A stretch of 64,000 bases of DNA from Thermodesulfobacteriota bacterium (GTDB lineage Bacteria; Desulfobacterota; Thermodesulfobacteria; Thermodesulfobacteriales; Thermodesulfobacteriaceae), in assembly GCA_030550555.1 (NCBI GenBank), contig JAUQPD010000035.1, positions 32,576 through 96,575 on the forward strand. Reading direction: 5' to 3'. A program made the position numbers and the translations under genes. Within the stretch, counting starts at the first letter, position 1, and every line of letters starts with the position of its first letter. The notes under the pieces were generated by a model. The model was not told the DNA's origin. It searched no databases and was given only the letters and a program-made list of their open reading frames with translations. Positions 26,217-35,928 of the stretch are shown here, one piece after another.

Positions 26217-27043
26217 AGTCTCGAAAACAAAAACTTCCTGATATTCAGAGTTCACCTCCTGAACAGGAACTTCCAATCGAGAAAGTCGGAATCAAAAATC
26301 TTCGTTATCCCATAAGAGTCTTAGATAGATCAAAGGGATATCAACATACAGTTGGGGAATTCAACTTATATGTGGACCTGCCTGCTCACTTCAAAGGGAC
26401 TCATATGAGTAGATTCATAGAGGTATTGAATGAGTTTAGAGATGAGGTTCATGTAAAGAATATATCTCAAATTCTAAAAAAACTAAAAAAACGCCTTAAT
26501 GCCAGGTCAGCCCACTTAGAAGTTTTTTTTCCCTATTTCATTGAGAAAAAAGCTCCTGTTTCAGGTATTTCATCACTAATGGAATATCAGGCTTTTATGT
26601 TGGCAAGCCTCTTAGAGAGCGAAGAGGACCTCATCCTTGGAGTAAAGGTTCCTGTCATGACTCTCTGCCCCTGCTCTAAGAGTATTAGTCAATATGGAGC
26701 TCATAATCAAAGAGGAATTGTAACAATTGCAGTTAGAAGTAGGAAATTTATCTGGCTTGAAGAGTTGATTGAGATTGCTGAAGAAAGTGCTTCCTCTCCA
26801 GTATATCCTCTTCTCAAGAGACCTGATGAAAAATTTGTTACTGAAAGGGCTTACGAAAATCCTAAGTTTGTTGAGGATGTAGTAAGAGATGTATCAAATA
26901 GACTACTTAGTAGAGAGGGTATTTATTGGTTTCAAGTAGAAGCTGAAAATATGGAATCTATTCATGGACATAATGCCTATGCTTGTATATGCTACCCCTT
27001 TAAGAATTATTCTTCTTCCTCAGAAAGTTCAATTTCTAAATAA
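26213..27043 (+). CDS. folE2: GTP cyclohydrolase, FolE2 (type IB)
   Basis: FolE2 converts GTP to 7,8-dihydroneopterin triphosphate, the first step to folate and queuosine precursors. The metal site is in MTLCPCSKSISQYGAHNQRG, where Cys and His are followed by the conserved QYGAHNQR. The C-terminal part ends IHGHNAYACICY. FolE2 replaces FolE in many bacteria and can use other metals than zinc. Its 3' end overlaps the 3' end of the convergent small zinc protein by 37 nt. Confidence 0.94.
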   Translation: MKSRKQKLPDIQSSPPEQELPIEKVGIKNLRYPIRVLDRSKGYQHTVGEFNLYVDLPAHFKGTHMSRFIEVLNEFRDEVHVKNISQILKKLKKRLNARSAHLEVFFPYFIEKKAPVSGISSLMEYQAFMLASLLESEEDLILGVKVPVMTLCPCSKSISQYGAHNQRGIVTIAVRSRKFIWLEELIEIAEESASSPVYPLLKRPDEKFVTERAYENPKFVEDVVRDVSNRLLSREGIYWFQVEAENMESIHGHNAYACICYPFKNYSSSSESSISK

Positions 27044-27231
27044 GAAAATCCACATTCATAACATTTAACATCTAATGTATTATCAATAAGAGCTACATAA
27101 ATTGTTTCAGCCCCACACTCTTTGCAGGGAGCTTTTATTTGTTCTTCCTCAAGAGTTTGAAGGATTTCTTCTTTGATATCTTCGGGTATATCCGGATCGA
27201 AGACGACTTTCATAGGGCCTCCAGAAGACAT
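27007..27231 (-). CDS. Small zinc-ribbon protein, function unknown
   Basis: The 74-residue acidic protein has two CxxC motifs, CKECGAET and CYECGF, with a short beta segment between them, so it is a likely zinc ribbon. It lies at the end of the long minus-strand operon that starts at argH and follows nadB by about 60 nt. The 3' end is convergent and overlapping with folE2. I do not recognise the family. Confidence 0.65.
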   Translation of the reverse strand: MSSGGPMKVVFDPDIPEDIKEEILQTLEEEQIKAPCKECGAETIYVALIDNTLDVKCYECGFSYLEIELSEEEE

Positions 27232-27292
27232 TGTTTAGATAAAATTTTAACAAGAAAAGAGGATTTTGTAAAGAGAGAAAGGTAAAAAATTT

Positions 27293-28891
27293 TTAAAAAT
27301 TTTTCTTAACGAGGGTATATCTAGCGAAATCTTGAGATTTGTGAGGGTAATCGACAAGAAAATGGGTTCCTCGAGACTCTCTCCTCTGAAGGGCAGAGTC
27401 TACTATAAGTGTTGCAACTGTTCCTAAGGTTTTTAGTTCCATTACATCGAGATCAAGGTAAAGACCATTCCAATTTTCTTCAATTTCACTGAGGATGAGA
27501 TCAAGTCTTTTTTTGGCAAATTGTAACATCTTTAAACTCCTTACAATGCCAACAAAGTCCCACATAATTTTTCGAATGAGGTCCCAATTGTGAGCGATAT
27601 ATATCATTTCTTCGCCTATGTGCTTTATTTCAGGTTCAGTGATTGGTGGAATTTTTTTAGTTGCTACTTCTTTATAGAGGGCAAGGTCTTCACTGATTTT
27701 TAAGTAAGCCTGATGGGCAAAGACGATTGCTTCAAGAAGGGAATTGGATGCAAGACGGTTAGCTCCATGGAGACCTGTGCAGGCACATTCCCCGATTGCA
27801 AAGAGATTGGGAATATCAGTCTGGCCCCACTTATTAGTGAGGATTCCTCCACAAAGATAATGAGCTGCGGGAACAACTGGTATTGGTTGACTCGTAATAT
27901 CTATTCCATACTTTAGACAAGTTTCATATATATAGGGAAATCTTTTTTTTACATAATCAGATGGCAAATGAGTTATATCCAGATAGACACATTCGCCACC
28001 TGTTTTTTTAAGTTCCATATCTATAGCTCTAGCAACTATGTCTCTTGGGGCAAGTTCTCTTCTAACTGGATCGTATTTGTGCATAAAGGGTTTACCTTCA
28101 GGATTAAGCAGAATCCCCCCTTCACCTCGCAGGGCTTCGCTAATAAGGAAATTTTTTGCCTTTGGATGATAGAGACAGGTAGGATGGAATTGAAAAAATT
28201 CCATATTAGCGATGGTGCAACCAGCTGAGTAGGCAAGGGCAATTCCATCACCTGTTGCGGTATCCGGATTGCTGGTATATAGATAGACCTTGCCAGCACC
28301 ACCAGTACACAAAGCAACAACCGGAGCAAGAAAAATCTTTACCTCAGATTTTGTATGATCTACAGCATAGAGACCTTTGACGATAGGCCTGTTTGATTCT
28401 CTTTCCACTATTAACTCAAAGGCAAAATGGTTTTCAAGGATTGTTATCTTGGAGGAGTTTAATGCCTGTTTGACTAAAGCGGTTTCAATTGCTCTTCCTG
28501 TATAATCACCGACATGAAGGACTCTCTTTTTTGAATGTCCACCCTCAAGAGTCAGATGGAATTTTCTTGGATCTTCAGGATCCCTGTCAAAGGCAACACC
28601 CCATCTTATTAAATCCTTTATTCTCTCTTGGGCACTTCTCACAACCAGATCTACGATTTCTGGATCGCAAAGTCCATCTCCAGCTATTTCTGTATCTCTC
28701 TTATGGAGCTCCACATGATTGTCCTCGCTTAGCACGCAGGCAATTCCTCCCTGAGCATAGGCAGTTGCAGTGTCAAAGATCCTCTTCTTTGTAAGGACAA
28801 TTACCTCACCCAGTTCCTGAAGTTTTAGAGCTAAAGATAGACCTGCAATGCCAGTTCCGACAATCAAAAAATCAGTCTTTAAAACTTCCAT
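27293..28891 (-). CDS. nadB: L-aspartate oxidase NadB
   Basis: NadB oxidises L-aspartate to iminoaspartate for quinolinate and NAD synthesis. In anaerobes it uses fumarate or quinone as acceptor. The 532-residue flavoprotein begins FLIVGTGIAGLSLALKLQELG (FAD Rossmann motif) and has TAYAQGGIACV, EGGHSKKRVLHVGDYTGRAIE, and HGANRLASNSLLEAIVF near residue 375. This last motif and the helical C-terminal domain are characteristic. It starts 1 nt after the stop of the upstream apgM gene, so they are cotranscribed. nadA and nadC are not in the window. Confidence 0.95.
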   Translation of the reverse strand: MEVLKTDFLIVGTGIAGLSLALKLQELGEVIVLTKKRIFDTATAYAQGGIACVLSEDNHVELHKRDTEIAGDGLCDPEIVDLVVRSAQERIKDLIRWGVAFDRDPEDPRKFHLTLEGGHSKKRVLHVGDYTGRAIETALVKQALNSSKITILENHFAFELIVERESNRPIVKGLYAVDHTKSEVKIFLAPVVALCTGGAGKVYLYTSNPDTATGDGIALAYSAGCTIANMEFFQFHPTCLYHPKAKNFLISEALRGEGGILLNPEGKPFMHKYDPVRRELAPRDIVARAIDMELKKTGGECVYLDITHLPSDYVKKRFPYIYETCLKYGIDITSQPIPVVPAAHYLCGGILTNKWGQTDIPNLFAIGECACTGLHGANRLASNSLLEAIVFAHQAYLKISEDLALYKEVATKKIPPITEPEIKHIGEEMIYIAHNWDLIRKIMWDFVGIVRSLKMLQFAKKRLDLILSEIEENWNGLYLDLDVMELKTLGTVATLIVDSALQRRESRGTHFLVDYPHKSQDFARYTLVKKNF

Positions 28892-28892
28892 T

Positions 28893-30239
28893 TTACGCTA
28901 GTTCCTCTTCTTCAATTCTTGGCTTTCTCTCTATAAAATATTCAAAAAGAGCAGGTCCACTTGCAAAGAAAAGATTTGATTGATAAGCAACTCTCTCACA
29001 AAATTTCACATCCTTTTTCTTTACCCTATCTCTTTGAGAGTCGAAAATTGCCCAAGGTACTGGTTTAGAAGAGTGCGTTCTGATGGGAATTGGGGTCAAG
29101 TGATCACAGCAGACAAGAATTCGGTAATTATTTGTGACTTCAGGTATTCTCTCAAGAAGATATCTAACTACCCGTCTATCAAACTCATTAATTGCGCGTA
29201 TCTTAAGTGCAAGATCCCCTTCATGACTAGCTTCATCAGGAGCTTCCACATGGATTAGCACAAAGTCGACCTCTTTTAAGGCAGACAGGGAATATTCAAC
29301 CTTTCCTTCATAGTTAGTATCTATATATCCAGTTGCACCAGGTACCTCTATTACTTCAAGCCCAGAGAGAACCGCAAGCCCCTTTATGAGATCGACAGCA
29401 GAAATCACTGCACCTTTAAGCCCCCACTTTTCCTCAAAAGACTCAAGATCTGGAGTTCTACCTTGTCCCCAGGGCCATATGGCATTTGCAGGGCGTTTAT
29501 TTTCCATTTTTCTCTTTTGATTGATCGGATGTTTTTCAAGTATCTCTATAGCTTTTAGAATAAACTCCTTTAGATATGGTTCTTCATCATAGCTCTGAAA
29601 GGCAAACCAGACGTTCTGTCCCAGCAGGTCATGAGGAGGATAGGTGTGAAGTCCCCCTGAGCCACCTCTCCAAAGGAGTATGTGACGATAACTAACTCCA
29701 GGTATAATTTCAATCTTATCTGTTGCTGCCTTGAGATTTATACTATTAATGAGCTCAACCGCCTCTTCTGTAGATATATGTCCAGCAGAATAGTCTTCCA
29801 TGATTAGATCATTTCCATCAAATCGTAGAGTCACCAGATTACAGCGATAGGCTACATCCTCTGGCTTGAGCTCAATGCCTCTTGCTGCAGCTTCAATAGG
29901 CCCTCGTCCTGTGTATTTCTTTTCAGGAGGATAGCCAAGAAGCCCCATGATAGCAACATCTGATCCGGGATTCATCCCTGCTGGTATTGTTTGACAGGCC
30001 CCAATCTCTCCAAAACTTGCGATAAAATCCATTCCTGGTGTTATTGCCACCTCAAGAGGAGTCTTCCCATCAAGCTCCTTGAGGTAAAAATCACCCATCC
30101 CATCACCAATTAGCATGACATATTTTCTTGGGCCAAGAGATTCATCAATGCTCTCTACAGATACCTCTGCCTTGGTTGCCCGCTTCTTTGTACCCTTTTT
30201 CTTACTAACCTTTGCTTCAGATTCCTTAGTTTCAGCCAT
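28893..30239 (-). CDS. apgM: Cofactor-independent phosphoglycerate mutase, archaeal type (ApgM/homoserine kinase-like)
   Basis: The protein is an alkaline-phosphatase-superfamily mutase with VMLIGDGMGDFYLKELDGKTPLE at the start of the core and AGMNPGSDVAIMGLLGYPP, whose Ser is the catalytic residue. It also has YTGRGPIEAAARGI and VHVEAPDEASHEGD for metal binding. It interconverts 2- and 3-phosphoglycerate; related members have been proposed as an alternative homoserine kinase. It has 448 residues, including a lysine-rich N-terminal extension of about 35 residues (KKKGTKKRATK). That extension is not typical of the family and is probably disordered. It is followed directly by nadB. Confidence 0.88.
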   Translation of the reverse strand: MAETKESEAKVSKKKGTKKRATKAEVSVESIDESLGPRKYVMLIGDGMGDFYLKELDGKTPLEVAITPGMDFIASFGEIGACQTIPAGMNPGSDVAIMGLLGYPPEKKYTGRGPIEAAARGIELKPEDVAYRCNLVTLRFDGNDLIMEDYSAGHISTEEAVELINSINLKAATDKIEIIPGVSYRHILLWRGGSGGLHTYPPHDLLGQNVWFAFQSYDEEPYLKEFILKAIEILEKHPINQKRKMENKRPANAIWPWGQGRTPDLESFEEKWGLKGAVISAVDLIKGLAVLSGLEVIEVPGATGYIDTNYEGKVEYSLSALKEVDFVLIHVEAPDEASHEGDLALKIRAINEFDRRVVRYLLERIPEVTNNYRILVCCDHLTPIPIRTHSSKPVPWAIFDSQRDRVKKKDVKFCERVAYQSNLFFASGPALFEYFIERKPRIEEEELA

Positions 30240-30276
30240 AATCTAACCACCCCCATCAGGGTTTGTAAAACTTAAA

Positions 30277-30996
30277 TTACTTCCTTCCCAAAAACTTGGC
30301 TAGAGGAAAGGATATCTTTAAAAATAAGTAAAAAAATAAAGTAAGCAAGACTTGGCTAAAAAAATCTGTAGGCACAAGGAGCAAGGCGAGTAAATACATA
30401 GCACCTAAAAAATAGAGGCGTCTTTTTTTGTAAAGCTCCTCAGTGATAATCTCCTCTCTTATAAATAGGGCAAACACAAGCGGTAACTGAAAAACAATGA
30501 CAGAAAAAAGACAAACCTTCAGAAGAAAAAAGAGAAAGGCATGAATTCTTAAGTTGTTTTCAAAATTTTCACCAAAATACAGAAAGATCTTTAGAAGAAA
30601 AGGAGTGAGTATAAAATAGCCCCCAATTATACCAAAAATCCCCAAAAAAAATGAAATAAAAAATATTTTTTTTAGTAAATTTTTTTCGTAGTCATAAAAC
30701 TCCGAGGAGAGACTTTTCCAGAGTCTGAACACAAGAAGTGGTAAGGTTAGGACAAGAGCAATGTAAAAGGATGCTCTAATCACTACCATCAAAGCCTCTT
30801 CAAGGCTAATGAAAACAAGAGATTTCTCAGATAGAAAGTTGAAGTAAGGATAAAGAAGGTAAGGAAAGATTTTGGGGAAGAGGAGAAAGGTTGTAAGCCA
30901 GGTAAAAAAGAGAATTCCTGTATAAATTATGAGTTCCCTGCGGATACGAGTTAAGATTCCTATTTCAAGAAAGTTTGGTAGGTTTAGTTTGCTCAT
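30277..30996 (-). CDS. tatC: Sec-independent translocase subunit TatC
   Basis: The protein is hydrophobic, with about six predicted membrane helices, and shows the TatC pattern of an N-terminal cytoplasmic helix followed by RIRRELIIYTGILFF, a conserved PLLVFRLWKSLSSEFYDYEK loop and FFLGIFGIIGGYF. TatC is the receptor for twin-arginine signal peptides. I prefer ATG 30996 to the TTG at 31020 used in the track. Neither has a good Shine-Dalgarno sequence, and the start lies inside the tatB reading frame, so expression may depend on translation coupling. At 239 residues it is of normal length. Confidence 0.88.
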   Translation of the reverse strand: MSKLNLPNFLEIGILTRIRRELIIYTGILFFTWLTTFLLFPKIFPYLLYPYFNFLSEKSLVFISLEEALMVVIRASFYIALVLTLPLLVFRLWKSLSSEFYDYEKNLLKKIFFISFFLGIFGIIGGYFILTPFLLKIFLYFGENFENNLRIHAFLFFLLKVCLFSVIVFQLPLVFALFIREEIITEELYKKRRLYFLGAMYLLALLLVPTDFFSQVLLTLFFYLFLKISFPLAKFLGRK

Positions 30997-31258
30997 TTTC
31001 TTTTTTGTCAAAATTTTCAAGAAGTTTCAGGGGATCAGTAGCTTCTTCTTTTAATTTTGAAACCTCGTCTTTTACTTCCTTTATGTCCTTTTCAATTTCT
31101 TCAAGCTCGAGTTCTCTCTTTAATTCATCAATTGCCCTTTTCACCTCTATAGAAAGCCTTCCAAGGAATCTTCCAATCTCTGGCAATTTTTCTGGACCAA
31201 GAACAATAAGAGCGACAAGAAAGATAATTAGAGCCTCTGAAAAACCAATATTAAACAT
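30965..31258 (-). CDS. tatB: Sec-independent translocase subunit TatB (TatA/B type)
   Basis: The 97-residue protein has a single N-terminal membrane helix and the family motif GPEKLPEIGRFLGRL. A long amphipathic and charged C-terminal region follows. The Gly-Pro hinge after the membrane helix is characteristic. The conserved acidic segment and the length beyond TatA suggest TatB, but a TatA role cannot be excluded since no other tatA is seen. It is just upstream of tatC and 3 nt downstream of alr. Confidence 0.85.
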   Translation of the reverse strand: MFNIGFSEALIIFLVALIVLGPEKLPEIGRFLGRLSIEVKRAIDELKRELELEEIEKDIKEVKDEVSKLKEEATDPLKLLENFDKKENEQTKPTKLS

Positions 31259-31261
31259 ATT

Positions 31262-32371
31262 TCAAATGTATTTTCGAGGTATACTTTTTCCTAAGTTACA
31301 GAAGAGTTCGTATGAAATGGTATCAGCAAGCTGGGCAAGTTCATCAACAGGGACCTCCTCATTTGGCCCTCCAAGAAGGATTACATCCTCTCCTCTTTGG
31401 GGATCTTCAACGTCCGTAAGATCAAGATATAGGGCTTTCATAGAGATAGTGGCCACAATGGAGACCCTTCTTCCCCTTACCGAGGCAAAACCTCTATTAC
31501 TGAGAATTCTTGGATAGCCATCTCCATATCCAACTGGCACCAAACCAAGGACACTGTCTCTTTTTGCGAAAAATGTGGGACCATAACCTGCACTCTCCCC
31601 TGCTTTCAGCTTCTTAAGCTCTACAACTTTTGACCTCAAAGTCATAACCGGTTTTAATTTTATGTAGGCCCTTGCTCTATTGGAAGGATACCCCCCATAA
31701 AGGGCAATTCCTGGCCTAACTAAATTACCTTTATCACCCTTGTGAAAAATTATGCCTCCAGAGTTGCAAAAATGTATAAAAGAAATATTAAATCCCTCAT
31801 TTTTGAGAAACTCTCTTGCTTTTTCGAAGTTGTCAATTTGAGCTTGAAAAAGCGGGTCTTCCGGTCGTTCAGAACAGGCAAGATGCGTCATAAGACCCTT
31901 TAATTGTAATTGAGGATTTTCTCGAAGTAGTTTAACGACCTTAGGGAGTTCGTTTAGCTCTATCCCAAAGCGATGCATGCCAGTGTCTATTTTCAGATGA
32001 AATTCCATAGAGAGGGCCTTTTTTAAGGTGAAATCAATTAACCATTCGAGACTGACTAAATTTGTTACAGTAGGTATAACTCGCAGTGTTTTTATATCAG
32101 AAAGCCAGTCTTTTTCAAAACCTGAAAGAAGGATTAGGGGATGAATTAGTCCTGCTTTTCGAAGGATCTTTGCTTCATACAATTCCGATATACCAAATCC
32201 AAAGACCTTTTCCTCTGCAAGGGCCTTTGCGGTCTCGATCAAGCCATGGCCATAGGCATCATTCTTAATTACAGGAAGAATCTGGGTCCTTTCGGGAAGA
32301 AGGTTCTTAATGGCTCTAAGATTGTATTTCAAATTTTCAAGATTTATTTCGAGGATCTTAAACCAATAAAT
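31262..32371 (-). CDS. alr: Alanine racemase, with an apparent AUU start codon
   Basis: Alr makes D-alanine for peptidoglycan with PLP. The PLP lysine lies in PVIKNDAYGHG; SAGYGPTF carries a catalytic tyrosine region, and VPVGYGDGYPR is present. The track begins at a TTG (32332) that would cut off the first beta strand. Reading the same frame further back gives YWFKILEINLENLKYNL, a normal family N-terminus, up to ATT at 32369-32371. This ATT has GGGGAGG ending 6 nt before it. The frame meets the TAA of the upstream trxB-like gene before any ATG, GTG or TTG. So the only full-length start codons are ATT, ATC or ATA, and ATT has the best spacing. Expression would depend on initiation factor 3 (inference). 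Confidence 0.85.
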   Translation of the reverse strand: MYWFKILEINLENLKYNLRAIKNLLPERTQILPVIKNDAYGHGLIETAKALAEEKVFGFGISELYEAKILRKAGLIHPLILLSGFEKDWLSDIKTLRVIPTVTNLVSLEWLIDFTLKKALSMEFHLKIDTGMHRFGIELNELPKVVKLLRENPQLQLKGLMTHLACSERPEDPLFQAQIDNFEKAREFLKNEGFNISFIHFCNSGGIIFHKGDKGNLVRPGIALYGGYPSNRARAYIKLKPVMTLRSKVVELKKLKAGESAGYGPTFFAKRDSVLGLVPVGYGDGYPRILSNRGFASVRGRRVSIVATISMKALYLDLTDVEDPQRGEDVILLGGPNEEVPVDELAQLADTISYELFCNLGKSIPRKYI

Positions 32372-32392
32372 GATTATCCTCCCCTGAGATGT

Positions 32393-33289
32393 TTATCCCT
32401 TTCTGCTTTTGAGGTAGTCAGATGCTGAGAGACCTGCAATGCATCCTTCACCGACTGCCTTTGCAAGTTGTAGGGGAGGCCCTGTGAGATCTCCACAGGC
32501 AAAAACTCCAGGGACATTTGTTCTCATTTTAATATCCACCTTGACATAATTTAAAGTCTCAGGATCCAACTCAATACCAATAGGCCCAAGAAGCTCTAGA
32601 GGCCCTTTCGCACCAAGTTCAATGAAAATACCATCTAATAGGAGCTCTTCACCACTCTCAAGCCGAAGCCCCTTTACCTCTTCCTCACCTATTATCTCCA
32701 AAGGTTTGGTTTTTAATATCTCAACCTGAACCCCCTGAAGTTCTCTCTCCAACTCTGGCTCATCTTTTAAAAGTATTAAATAGACTCTTTTGGCAAACTT
32801 AGTGAGACTAACTGCCCCATGGACTGCAGCAGAACCATCACCAATAACTGCAACTTCCTTTCCCCTGTAAAACCAAGCATCACAGTCTACACAATATGAA
32901 ATCCCCTTTCCCACATACTGGTCCTCATTCTTAAGAAGCTTTTTCTTCTTTTTTACACCCATCGCCAGTATCAAAACAGTGGCCTTAATCTTTTCTCCTT
33001 TCTCAGTCTCCACTAAAAAATCTCCTCCATCAAGGGTTTCAATCTTAACCACGTCTTCCCTTAGAAGATCTACACCAAACCTTGCAATCTGTGTTAATCC
33101 CGCCTCAATAAGGACCTTTCCGTCAACCTTATCTGGAAAACCAAAGTAGTTCTCTATATGAGCGTTATAAAGAGCGCTGTTCTCAGGTTTACCAATGATT
33201 AAAACCTTGTGTCTTCTTCTTCCAGCATGTATTCCCGCCTGGAGTCCAGCAGGTCCAGCTCCTATAATTACTATCTCGTAGTCCTTCAT
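32393..33289 (-). CDS. Thioredoxin-reductase-like FAD/NAD(P) disulfide oxidoreductase
   Basis: The 298-residue flavoprotein has the FAD motif [14 protein letters not shown], the redox-active CVDC in [15 protein letters not shown], a NAD(P) binding [17 protein letters not shown], and the C-terminal FAD motif [22 protein letters not shown]. The CxxC sits between the two nucleotide domains as in low-molecular-weight TrxR. It is probably a thioredoxin or ferredoxin-thioredoxin reductase. The N-terminal side ([16 protein letters not shown]) is standard. Its stop codon TAA sits in the same frame as alr, 21 nt before the ATT start. Confidence 0.88.
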   Translation of the reverse strand: MKDYEIVIIGAGPAGLQAGIHAGRRRHKVLIIGKPENSALYNAHIENYFGFPDKVDGKVLIEAGLTQIARFGVDLLREDVVKIETLDGGDFLVETEKGEKIKATVLILAMGVKKKKKLLKNEDQYVGKGISYCVDCDAWFYRGKEVAVIGDGSAAVHGAVSLTKFAKRVYLILLKDEPELERELQGVQVEILKTKPLEIIGEEEVKGLRLESGEELLLDGIFIELGAKGPLELLGPIGIELDPETLNYVKVDIKMRTNVPGVFACGDLTGPPLQLAKAVGEGCIAGLSASDYLKSRKG

Positions 33290-33477
33290 AGTTTTTCCTC
33301 CTCTCTAATTGAAAATATTGAAGCCCTAATTTTTACCTTATACTCTTCCGAAAGCCAATTATAGAGATCAGCTAACTTACACTCCTTTGAACAAAAAGGT
33401 CTAAAAGGATTTTCCTTCCAGAGAGTCTTTTTACCACAAAGGGGGCACTTTATCCACTTTTTTATGGAACTAGCCAT
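33286..33477 (-). CDS. yacG: Zinc-finger protein YacG (DNA gyrase inhibitor family)
   Basis: The 63-residue protein has the YacG zinc finger: [12 protein letters not shown], about 10 residues, then [16 protein letters not shown], so four Cys ligands. YacG can inhibit DNA gyrase in E. coli. It overlaps the usp gene by 16 nt and the trxB-like gene by 4 nt, in the same operon. Confidence 0.88.
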   Translation of the reverse strand: MASSIKKWIKCPLCGKKTLWKENPFRPFCSKECKLADLYNWLSEEYKVKIRASIFSIREEEKL

Positions 33478-34373
33478 AGAGCCTCTTTTTCAAGAGTACT
33501 TACAAGCTTTGTAGCCACAGAACCTAGCAAGAGTCCAGTGAATCCGTCTTTACCCCTCTTTCCTGCAATAACTGTGCTAAAGTTATTGCTTCTGACCTCT
33601 TTGAGTATGGCAGAACTAGCACCAAAGATGGCACCTCTAACCTTGATTCTTATGTTGTTTATGGGTATTCCAATTGTTTTTACTCTCTCCTTGATTTCAC
33701 TAAAAAGTTCGTAAATTGGAGAAGATAGTTCCTCTTTTTTGAGATCTGTCAGGGGTCTTTCAATATTTTTTGAAATTAAGGGCCATTCCGCATGGAAAAA
33801 AATTGCCTCAAAATTCCCAAGTTTGGAGAGAACATCTAAAGCGTAGGAAGCTACCTTTAGTCCTGCCTCTCCAGTGTCAACTGCTATTAGGAATTTGCGT
33901 TCAGCTGTTCCTTTTCGTATAATCCAGAGAGGTTGCTGAGAATAGAGGATCATCTTCTGGGTGAAAGAGCCTGCCCATATGGTTGCCAAAGTTCCAAGTC
34001 CCCTTTTTCCCATCACAACGCCAGTAAACTTTCTTTCTTTAAGAAAATTGAGAACATGCTCTGCCTTATTACCTTCAATGACTTCAATTACATAGTGAGC
34101 TGTGAGATCAACAAACTGCCCCAAATCTTTGGAAATCTTTTCAAACTTTTCCAAAGTCTTTTCTCTTCGCTCTTCAATAAATTTCTCCAAAAGTTCCTCT
34201 CTCTCGATTTCTCTGTAGTAATCACTTCTTGGCATGAGCAAAGAGGGAGGTACTTCAATGAGATGGTAGAAAGTTATCTCAAGTGAACAGTCTCTAAAAA
34301 TAGACCTAAGATAGTCGACAATTTTTAGACAATTGGGGCATTCGGTATAACAGAAAAGTAAATGCGGTCTCAT
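33462..34373 (-). CDS. Tandem universal stress protein (two UspA-like domains)
   Basis: Two USP-like repeats can be seen. In the first, [24 protein letters not shown] resembles the ATP-binding G-x2-G-x9-G-S/T motif. In the second, the end is [26 protein letters not shown], also with that motif. An N-terminal CPNC in [15 protein letters not shown] is thioredoxin-like and could be redox-active. I start at ATG 34373, whose ATGA overlaps the argH stop. The track's earlier start lies inside argH. Such tandem USPs respond to stress, but the target here is not known. Confidence 0.8.
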   Translation of the reverse strand: MRPHLLFCYTECPNCLKIVDYLRSIFRDCSLEITFYHLIEVPPSLLMPRSDYYREIEREELLEKFIEERREKTLEKFEKISKDLGQFVDLTAHYVIEVIEGNKAEHVLNFLKERKFTGVVMGKRGLGTLATIWAGSFTQKMILYSQQPLWIIRKGTAERKFLIAVDTGEAGLKVASYALDVLSKLGNFEAIFFHAEWPLISKNIERPLTDLKKEELSSPIYELFSEIKERVKTIGIPINNIRIKVRGAIFGASSAILKEVRSNNFSTVIAGKRGKDGFTGLLLGSVATKLVSTLEKEALWLVP

Positions 34374-35773
34374 GGACTTTTCAATCCTGCCTTCCATGTT
34401 TCTATTTGTGATTTTAAAGATTGAATATAAGTTTTAACTGTCTGTGGTCCAGTGCCACCTGGAATTTCCCTTCTCAAAAGAGCATGTTCAACTGCCAACC
34501 ACTCGTAAACATCTTCTTCAATTATAGTTGAGAATTTTTTGAATTCTTCCAAGGTTAATTCTTCAAGTTTTTTACCTTGATCCTCTGCAAAACGCACTAT
34601 CTTTCCCGTGATGTGATGGGCCTCTCTAAAGGGAATACCTTTCGTCACAAGATAGTCTGCAAGTTCGGTGGCAAGGAGATAGCCTTCCTTCAAGAGTTGA
34701 GTCAATCTCTCTTTTTTAATTACTAAACCCTCAATCAGTAAGGTTGCCATGAGAAGAGAAGTTTTGGTAGTTTTGATCGCTTGAAAAAGTGGAGGTTTGT
34801 CCTCCTGTAGATCTCGATTGTAGCTAAGAGGTAGATTTTTGAGTAGACTTAGAACTTGAAAGAGATTTCCAAGGACTGAAGAGGCCTTGCCACGAATTAG
34901 CTCTGCAGCATCGGGATTTTTTTTTTGAGGCATAAGGGAACTACCTGTGCAGAATCTATCAGGTAGATCAATAAAAGAGAACTCTGGACTAATCCAGAGA
35001 ATAAGCTCCTCTGCAAGACGCGAGAGATCGAGCATAATCAAAGATAAAATAAAAAGAAACTCGGTAACAAAGTCTCTGGAACTGACTGCATATACGCTAT
35101 GAAGTAGAGGACCATCAAACCCCAAATCCTTTGCAATAAAGGTCCTATCAAGTGGAAAACCACACCCTGCAAAGGCGGAGCTTCCGAGGGGGCAAAGATT
35201 GTTTCTTTTTTCCCAGTCAAGAAGTCTCTCAAAATGCCACCTCAGCCCCTCTGCATAGGTGGTTATCCAATGAGCAAAGAGAACAGGTTGTGCATGCTGT
35301 AAATGAGTGAACCCAGGAAAAACTACATCTAAGTTTTGTTCAGCCTTTGTAAGAATGGCCTCGATAAACCTAAGCATAAGCTCTTTTAGATTTAGCCCTT
35401 CCTCTCGTAGATAGAGTCTCAAATCAGTGACTACCTGTTCGTTCCTACTTCTTCCAGTATGGATCTTATAGGCTACCTCACCTACGCGTTCATAAAGAGC
35501 CCTCTCAATATTCATGTGGACATCTTCTAATTCTTTAGAAAAAGAAAACCTCCCTTCTTTTATATCCCTTGCTATGTCGTTGAGAGCAGTTTCAAGAGAG
35601 GACAGTTCTTCTTCTGAGAGGATTCCTATCTTTTTTAAAGCCCTTGCATAGGTCCTACTTGCCTGTATCTCATATAAAGCAAGAACGTAGTCAAAGGAAA
35701 CAGATTCTGAAAAGTCTTCAAAAAACTTGTCTGTCTCTTCTTGAAACCTGCCACTCCAGGCTTTTCCTTTCAA
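34370..35773 (-). CDS. argH: Argininosuccinate lyase
   Basis: ArgH splits argininosuccinate into arginine and fumarate. The 467-residue protein starts WSGRFQEETDKFFEDFSES, contains HTGRSRNEQV, GFTHLQHAQPVLFAHW and the fumarase-superfamily signature GSSLMPQKKNPD. The start is TTG at 35773, preceded by AGGAGG at 5 nt. It is the first gene of the long minus-strand operon; the other arg genes are not nearby. Confidence 0.96.
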   Translation of the reverse strand: MKGKAWSGRFQEETDKFFEDFSESVSFDYVLALYEIQASRTYARALKKIGILSEEELSSLETALNDIARDIKEGRFSFSKELEDVHMNIERALYERVGEVAYKIHTGRSRNEQVVTDLRLYLREEGLNLKELMLRFIEAILTKAEQNLDVVFPGFTHLQHAQPVLFAHWITTYAEGLRWHFERLLDWEKRNNLCPLGSSAFAGCGFPLDRTFIAKDLGFDGPLLHSVYAVSSRDFVTEFLFILSLIMLDLSRLAEELILWISPEFSFIDLPDRFCTGSSLMPQKKNPDAAELIRGKASSVLGNLFQVLSLLKNLPLSYNRDLQEDKPPLFQAIKTTKTSLLMATLLIEGLVIKKERLTQLLKEGYLLATELADYLVTKGIPFREAHHITGKIVRFAEDQGKKLEELTLEEFKKFSTIIEEDVYEWLAVEHALLRREIPGGTGPQTVKTYIQSLKSQIETWKAGLKSP

Positions 35774-35856
35774 CTGTGCCTCCTAGGAAATTTTTACTCC
35801 TAAACGTAATTTAGCATATCTTCCCACTTTGACCAGAGACTCTTTCAACAGAAGTG

Positions 35857-35885
35857 TTGACAATTATCAAAATAAAGATAAGAAT
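35857..35885 (+). promoter_or_regulatory. Promoter for the Rrf2 regulator
   Basis: A perfect TTGACA (35857-35862), a 17-nt spacer and a weaker AAGAAT/TTATAA -10 region precede the Rrf2 gene. The surrounding sequence is AT-rich. An Rrf2 dimer could bind here to autoregulate (inference). Confidence 0.55.
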
Positions 35886-35928
35886 TATAAGAAATTTAAA
35901 ATTTCACATTTTTGGAGGTAGTTGGGGT

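Noticed and set aside
30975-31517. Plus-strand 180-residue ORF across tatB and alr
   Set aside because: It is opposite two recognisable genes and is Ser/Phe-rich; no start signal.
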